From positions 873,001 through 937,000 of the forward strand of contig CANMJH010000002.1 of NCBI GenBank assembly GCA_947498125.1: 64,000 bases of DNA. The letters run 5' to 3'. The notes below the pieces were generated by a model. That model did no database searches. It was not told the origin of the DNA and saw nothing but the letters and a program-made list of their open reading frames with translations. Origin of the DNA: an uncultured Nioella sp. GTDB lineage: Bacteria > Pseudomonadota > Alphaproteobacteria > Rhodobacterales > Rhodobacteraceae. The position numbers and the translations under genes were made by a program. Positions 59,121 through 64,000 of this stretch are shown here, piece after piece. Within the stretch, counting starts at the first letter, position 1, and each line of letters opens with the position of its first letter.

Positions 59121-61304
59121 ATGGATCGCGCGCAGATTGTGCATGAGAATTTTCGGGCGCAGGTTTCAGCGGCCCAGTTCCCAAATGGGCGGCCAGCCTC
59201 GGACACGGTGTCATCAGACATAGTGAAAAAGGTTTTCATTGCGCAGTGCCAAAGCCGGGCGCTTGACCTCGAATCGCGTGCAATGCAGCAGGCGGGCACA
59301 GGGTTCTATACAATAGGATCATCCGGGCATGAGGGGATGGCGGCCGTCGCCGCCGCGCTGCGTCCGACCGATCCGGCCTTCTTGCATTACCGCGATGGGG
59401 CGTTTCAAACGTTCCGGTCGACGCAGGTGCCCGGCATCGATATTCTGCGCGATATGCTGCTCAGCTTTGCCTGCTCAAGTGACGATCCAATTTCGGGCGG
59501 ACGCCACAAAGTCCTTGGAAGTCGCGCAATGATGATCCCGCCCCAAACCTCGACCATTGCAAGTCATCTGCCCAAAGCCCTTGGTGCGGCGTTTTCCATC
59601 GGTTTGTCGAAACGTATCGCCCCTGAACATCAGCTTTATCCAGCGGACGCTTTGGCAATTTGTAGCTTCGGCGATGCATCGGCCAACCATTCGACGGCGC
59701 AAGGCGCAATAAACGCGGCCGGTTGGTCAGTGGCACAAGGCACGCCTTTACCGCTTCTTTTTGTTTGCGAAGATAATGGCATTGGTATTTCAACAAAAAC
59801 CCCGCCGGGCTGGATCGAAACGTCTATGCGTCATCGCCCGGGCATCCGGTATTTCAAGGCAGATGGGCTGGACCTTTACGACACCTATCAAACGGCGGTG
59901 GAGGCCGCGGAATACGTCCGCACACGCCGCAAACCGGCCTTTCTGCATCTTCGGACCGTGCGCCTATATGGTCATGCCGGCGCCGACATCGCCACGAGTT
60001 ACCTGCCAAAATCCGAAGTTGAAGCCGATGAAGCGAATGACCCTCTGCTGCATTCCGTTCGTCTTTTATCCGAAAGCGGCGCTCTGACTACGAACAAGGC
60101 GCTCGCCATTTATGACGAGATCCGCGAAAGCGTCTCCAAAATCGCAGCCGAGGTCGTTACCCGCCCGCATCTGCAAACTGCAGAAGATGTCATGGCCAGC
60201 CTCATTCCGCCCGCACGCCAATGCAAGCCGCGGCCCTCGGTGTCCACACCCGATCGCAATAAGCTTTTTGGTGCGGATCTTGGGGCGATGGCGAAGCCGC
60301 AGCCAATGAACCGTCTGATCAACTGGGCTTTGACTGACCTTATGCAGGCTCATCCTGAGGTCATTTTGGCGGGCGAGGATATTGGGCGGAAAGGCGGCGT
60401 TTATGGCGTCACGCAAAAGCTGCAATCGCGGTTCGGGGCCGACCGTGTGATCGATACGCTTTTGGACGAGCAGAGCATTCTTGGGCTGTCCATCGGGCTG
60501 GCGGGCAACGGGTTTGTTCCCATTCCCGAGATTCAGTTCCTTGCTTATTTGCATAACGCCGAGGACCAGATCAGGGGCGAAGCTGCGACCCTCCCGTACT
60601 TTTCAAATGGCCAGTTTTCCAATCCGATGGTGCTGCGCATCGCCGGGTTGGGTTATCAAAAGGGCTTTGGCGGGCATTTCCACAACGACAATTCGCTTGC
60701 AGTCCTGCGGGATATTCCCGGCGTGATTATCGCCTGCCCGTCGACGGGGGCAGATGCGGCAATGATGCTGCGCGAAGCGGTGCGGCTTGCACGCGTGGAA
60801 CAACGGATAGTGGTGATCATCGAACCTATTGCGCTTTATGGCGCGCGAGATTTGCATGAAGCCGGGGATGGTAAATGGATGAATTCATATCCCGATCCCA
60901 GCATCTCAATCGGGTTGGGCGAGGTCGGCGTGCACGGGAAGGGTCAGGATCTTGCGATCCTCACCTATGGAAATGGTCGCTATCTGTCTGAGCAAGCGGT
61001 GCCGCGCCTTGCGGCAAATGGCATCCGGGCCCGAGTCATCGATATTCGTTGGTTGGCGCCGTTGCCCATTGGGGCGATCCAAGCAGCTATTGCACCATGT
61101 GCCCATGTCTTGATTGTCGACGAATGCCGTCAAACTGGCGGGCAGGCCGAGGCGCTGATGGCGCTCTGCCATGAGGCCGGGCATCCCTCGTTTGCCCGCG
61201 AAACCGCCAAGGATAGCTTTATTGCGACCGGCCCTGCCTATGGGGCCACATTGCCCTCGGTCGATAGTATCTATGCGGCGGCCTGTACTTTGGTCAGCGC
61301 GTGA
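59121..61304 (+). CDS. Fused 2-oxoacid dehydrogenase E1 (alpha-beta) component
   Basis: A 727-residue thiamine-diphosphate enzyme joining E1-alpha and E1-beta in one chain. In the alpha part the TPP motif is GDASANHSTAQGAINAAGWS with LLFVCEDNGIGIST (G-D-x...N). The beta part begins near residue 390 with VILAGEDIGRKGGVYGVTQKL and has DEQSILGLSIGLAGNGFVPIPEIQF and the final transketolase C-domain (IRARVIDIRWLAPLP, VDECRQTGGQ). It should oxidise pyruvate or branched-chain oxo acids, but no lipoyl E2 or E3 gene is near, so the complex partner is elsewhere or it acts on its own. The start at 59121 precedes the first recognisable residues. Confidence 0.88.
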   Translation: MDRAQIVHENFRAQVSAAQFPNGRPASDTVSSDIVKKVFIAQCQSRALDLESRAMQQAGTGFYTIGSSGHEGMAAVAAALRPTDPAFLHYRDGAFQTFRSTQVPGIDILRDMLLSFACSSDDPISGGRHKVLGSRAMMIPPQTSTIASHLPKALGAAFSIGLSKRIAPEHQLYPADALAICSFGDASANHSTAQGAINAAGWSVAQGTPLPLLFVCEDNGIGISTKTPPGWIETSMRHRPGIRYFKADGLDLYDTYQTAVEAAEYVRTRRKPAFLHLRTVRLYGHAGADIATSYLPKSEVEADEANDPLLHSVRLLSESGALTTNKALAIYDEIRESVSKIAAEVVTRPHLQTAEDVMASLIPPARQCKPRPSVSTPDRNKLFGADLGAMAKPQPMNRLINWALTDLMQAHPEVILAGEDIGRKGGVYGVTQKLQSRFGADRVIDTLLDEQSILGLSIGLAGNGFVPIPEIQFLAYLHNAEDQIRGEAATLPYFSNGQFSNPMVLRIAGLGYQKGFGGHFHNDNSLAVLRDIPGVIIACPSTGADAAMMLREAVRLARVEQRIVVIIEPIALYGARDLHEAGDGKWMNSYPDPSISIGLGEVGVHGKGQDLAILTYGNGRYLSEQAVPRLAANGIRARVIDIRWLAPLPIGAIQAAIAPCAHVLIVDECRQTGGQAEALMALCHEAGHPSFARETAKDSFIATGPAYGATLPSVDSIYAAACTLVSA

Positions 61305-61552
61305 GTCCACCTGAGTCGGGAATTAAACTTGGCAGTCTCGGATTCGGGGCATCAATCAACCTAAAAGGGCGCGACTGTGGCCAAAATCGCGGTAGCCGTT
61401 GATAAAGTGATCAAACTTGCCGCAAGGTAAGGAACCCCAGCATTGCGTGGGGCTATCATTTATTGCAGCATCTCCGTCAGAGAAAAACTCAATAGAACGA
61501 GCGGCCTATTCCATCGGCCCTTGGATGATGCAAAGACTTTCTGGAGCTTATT

Positions 61553-63313
61553 TTGCCCAAAACGACCTTTTTCACCCGTAGTTTTGCCCTTGGAACGGCC
61601 TTGCCATTGATGCTTGCGACCCCCGGTTTTGCCGATGGTATTGGACTGCCTGACGAAGAGCAGCTTGCCGCACAGATGGAGGTGTTCCTGACGGATGCGC
61701 CCGGTTCGATCTATGCGTTGCAGCCTTATCGAAATTCGCAAACCGTATCGAGCGAAGATGGGGTCGAAATTACGTTGACCTCGATGAACCCACGCATCAA
61801 CAGCTGGTTCATCCTTGAAGTGAATGACCCAGAAGAGCGCCGCCCAGCCTTTTATCACCTTGAAAATTCTGCGCCGGATGTTTGGCAATTGTCGTTAACA
61901 GGTGATGGTGATGATCCGGCGATCTTGATCGAAAACGATGATGATGGCGAAGAATGCGCCCCGTGGGAGGGCCGCCGCCGCACCGAATTGTCTGACGCTC
62001 TGGACGAAGGATTCCCCTATGCGCCGATCTGCGACGCGCGGATTTATTTGCGTAACCGCGTTTCGGGATCGCGCACCAGCCGTGAGGCGATTGCCGAGTT
62101 CCTGCGTGAGAATGTGATCTTCGGTGATAGCCTCGTGAACCTGATCAAAGGCACACTTTATGAAGATGCCTATCTGGAAACCGCAGAAGAAGTAGAAACC
62201 GAGGATGTCGGCGCTGTCGTGGAATCGCTCGGGCAGGCCAACCTGTCGCGTTTCCCTGTGATGCGCGCGTCGCCCGGTTTTGACCTCATCGGCGCTGAAG
62301 GCGGGATGGAGGCTGGTAGCTGGTACGCGGTCGAGGACGCGCCCGGCATTTATTCATCAGTTATGCAGCCCGGTCAGATCCACGGTGATATCCTGAATCG
62401 GCAAGGCGAAACCAATTGGTTTGATGGCATCGAAAACAACGCCAATGTCTATCTTGTCGCCTTCGATATGACCCATTTTGAGATCGGCTACGAACTGGGA
62501 ACGGATCACCCATCCTTTGGCTGGTCCTCGCGCCCGCATGGCAATGGCCGGGATTGGCGGATTGATGGACCTGACGGCATCGACAGCCCTGCACCGCTTG
62601 AGATGGTGGGTATGCTCAGCCCCTCATACACAGAACGCGTCGCGGCCACGTTTACGGGCGGGTATAAGCGCGATCACGGGGCATTTCGGTATGGCGATAT
62701 GGCGACGTTTAACCAAGGCCACCACTATGGGTTCTTGGTAAATGGCGTTATGCTAAGCCGTTTGTGGCCCGGCCTTTCGACAATCTATGTGCTCGATGAT
62801 GGCACATTCGGCATGACAACTTGGACCGAGGAACTGGGCGAAGAGTTGTTGCCGCGCCTGCGGTTTGCGCGCCAAAATGGTGTGCCCCTGATCAACCCCG
62901 ATCCTGAGACAGGTGAAAGCGTTCCGGGCGACCGCGTGCGCCAATGGGGCCCGGGCAATTGGTCTGGGTCTGCCGATGCGCAGCTGCGGACATTGCGCGC
63001 GGGCAGCTGTCTGCGTGAAGTGAATGGCCGGCAATTCCTGATCTACGCCTATTTCAGCTCGGTCACGCCCTCGGCGATGGCGCGAACTTTTCAGGCCTAT
63101 GACTGCGATTATGCTATGCTGATGGACATGAACAGTCAGGAACACACCTATATGGCGCTCTATCCTGAGACTGAGGATGAAGAATGGATTGAGGCCGAGC
63201 ATCTGGTGTCCGGCATGTCCAGTGTTGACCAGCGCAGCCGCGGTGGCACGATCCCGCGCTTTGTGGGCTTCGCCGATAACCGTGATTTCTTTTATATTCT
63301 GCGCCGCGAGTAA
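61553..63313 (+). CDS. Exported protein, possible phosphodiester glycosidase-like
   Basis: A 586-residue secreted protein starting at TTG 61553 behind TGGAG, with a signal peptide (FALGTALPLMLATPGFA, cut before DGIGLP). The N-terminal third is acidic with a Asp-rich stretch (ENDDDGEECAPWEGRRR). The second half has strands and glycines (FTGGYKRDHGAFRYGDMATFNQGHHYGFLVNG, WPGLSTIYVLDDGTFGM in pieces) that remind me of phosphodiester glycosidase-like (NAGPA) domains, but this is a guess. Several cysteines could form disulfides. It is followed within 21 bases by a formylglycine-enzyme-like gene; a pair acting in the periplasm is likely. Confidence 0.6.
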   Translation: MPKTTFFTRSFALGTALPLMLATPGFADGIGLPDEEQLAAQMEVFLTDAPGSIYALQPYRNSQTVSSEDGVEITLTSMNPRINSWFILEVNDPEERRPAFYHLENSAPDVWQLSLTGDGDDPAILIENDDDGEECAPWEGRRRTELSDALDEGFPYAPICDARIYLRNRVSGSRTSREAIAEFLRENVIFGDSLVNLIKGTLYEDAYLETAEEVETEDVGAVVESLGQANLSRFPVMRASPGFDLIGAEGGMEAGSWYAVEDAPGIYSSVMQPGQIHGDILNRQGETNWFDGIENNANVYLVAFDMTHFEIGYELGTDHPSFGWSSRPHGNGRDWRIDGPDGIDSPAPLEMVGMLSPSYTERVAATFTGGYKRDHGAFRYGDMATFNQGHHYGFLVNGVMLSRLWPGLSTIYVLDDGTFGMTTWTEELGEELLPRLRFARQNGVPLINPDPETGESVPGDRVRQWGPGNWSGSADAQLRTLRAGSCLREVNGRQFLIYAYFSSVTPSAMARTFQAYDCDYAMLMDMNSQEHTYMALYPETEDEEWIEAEHLVSGMSSVDQRSRGGTIPRFVGFADNRDFFYILRRE

Positions 63314-63334
63314 TATTAAAACCAGGAGGTTTCG

Positions 63335-64000
63335 ATGAGACAGATCACCCGTTTGCTGACCGCTCTTGCCCTTGCAGTGACCGGAGGCAGCGCGGGGGCG
63401 CAGAGTCTGTCTGATCTAAACGAAACCATGTTCCGCGAGATGCAGGACGTGCGCGGCGTCTCGGGCGCCGAGATCCGGCGCATCCGCAATATCTTTGCCG
63501 GGTCCTCATATATTGGGCAAGGGAACCCATCGGTCACGCGTCATGCGATGACGCCTGAAGAGGCTGCTGGGCGCATTGGTGGCTCGGTTGCCGCCGTTCA
63601 ATCCAGCTATCGCAATGCGCAATGGGAACGGATCTGCGGAGGGCGCTATCGCGCGCCTTTGTACGACCCTGCAACCCAAAGTCCTGAAGATGCCGAAGTG
63701 TGCGTGGATATGTTTGAATATCCCAATGTGCCAATGGTCTATCCGGTGGTTTGGGTGCGCGCCAATGAGGCTCATGCGCTTTGCCAAGCGGAAGGCGGCC
63801 GAATGGGCGATGCCCATGAATGGGAAGGCGCGGCAGCAGGGGCGCTGTTAGAGCCTGATTACGCGTTTCATCTTGGCAGCCCGCAAGCGATGCGCAATTG
63901 GCATAACAGCCGGTGGTCCAATACCAGCAATCAATATTCTATCGGCTCTTGGCGTTCGGGCGTTTGCGCGACGGGTAGTTTTAAAAGCAGTGGGTGCAAT
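63335..64000 (+). CDS. SUMF1/formylglycine-generating-enzyme-like protein, 3' part cut off
   Basis: The frame opens with ATG behind ACCAGGAGG and stays open to the window end (222 codons shown). The signal peptide (LTALALAVTGGSAGA, cut before QSLSDL) is followed by a region with the FGE-like pattern VCVDMFEYPNVPMVYPVVWVRANEAHALCQAEGGRMGDAHEWEGAAAG in pieces, which resembles the SUMF1/PvdO fold where W-x-E-A and A-x-C and E-W-E-x-A-A are usual. An exported FGE-like protein might modify or bind a partner; the catalytic cysteines lie beyond the end, so activity cannot be judged. It pairs with the preceding exported gene. Confidence 0.62.
   Translation, partial: MRQITRLLTALALAVTGGSAGAQSLSDLNETMFREMQDVRGVSGAEIRRIRNIFAGSSYIGQGNPSVTRHAMTPEEAAGRIGGSVAAVQSSYRNAQWERICGGRYRAPLYDPATQSPEDAEVCVDMFEYPNVPMVYPVVWVRANEAHALCQAEGGRMGDAHEWEGAAAGALLEPDYAFHLGSPQAMRNWHNSRWSNTSNQYSIGSWRSGVCATGSFKSSGCN

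Overview
The window is a GC-rich chromosomal segment from an alphaproteobacterium, most probably a marine Rhodobacterales (Roseobacter-type) bacterium. This rests on gene content and on gene families typical of that order: a riboflavin/NrdR/NusB cluster, MmcB with an alphaproteobacterial-type SOS box (GTTC-N7-GTTC), a DUF6324 protein, a PCu(A)C copper chaperone beside a DUF2946-like protein, DUF2161, and paired KpsC/KpsS capsule transferases. No phage, transposase, CRISPR array or rRNA was seen. One tRNA (His) was found. The first and last genes are cut by the window ends.

Layout. 1-16 kb: end of an O6-methylguanine methyltransferase, ygfZ, a HisC-like aminotransferase, valS, a DUF2235 alpha/beta hydrolase, an EEP-family phosphatase, the helicase HrpB, meaB, an orphan UgpE-like permease and a DUF2161 nuclease-like protein. 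16-25 kb: rpmB with its promoter and leader hairpin, a copper pair, a metallophosphoesterase, a GNAT protein and a sirtuin, a low-Mr phosphatase, an amino-acid dehydrogenase divergent from an Lrp regulator with two operator-like palindromes, and lepA.

24.8-26.9 kb is the accessory-looking part. An AT-rich immunity-like gene lies behind the C-terminal tip of a possible polymorphic toxin that has lost its body. A GC-rich nested palindrome follows, then about 1 kb without genes. That 1 kb holds DnaA-box-like sites, short tandem repeats and six hairpins closed by UUCG or GCAA tetraloops, all in plus-strand orientation. I regard this as a candidate undescribed structured RNA and the most interesting object in the window.

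27-42 kb: small metabolic genes, NAD-type glutamate dehydrogenase, an isolated TadG/TadE pilus-type operon, a HlyU-like protein, a SUKH protein coupled to rpoD, dnaG and a Flp-like pilin. 42-52 kb: nrdR-ribD, then kpsC-export lipoprotein-kpsS on the opposite strand, then ribE-(unknown)-ribB-ribH-nusB. Together these make flavin precursors and export a capsule-type polysaccharide. The GTP cyclohydrolase II half of the RibBA-like protein lacks the zinc cysteines.

52-64 kb: an M20 amidohydrolase, a nitroreductase, a second candidate structured RNA, and an overlapping four-gene operon (cupin, ArsR-type regulator, two SRPBCC proteins) whose promoter spacer is a perfect palindrome. Next come SOS-controlled mmcB, a MarR-GNAT fusion with its own large operator palindrome, tRNA-His, a fused 2-oxoacid dehydrogenase E1, and two secreted proteins, the last resembling formylglycine-generating enzymes. 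All functions are inferred from motifs read by eye; no database search was run.
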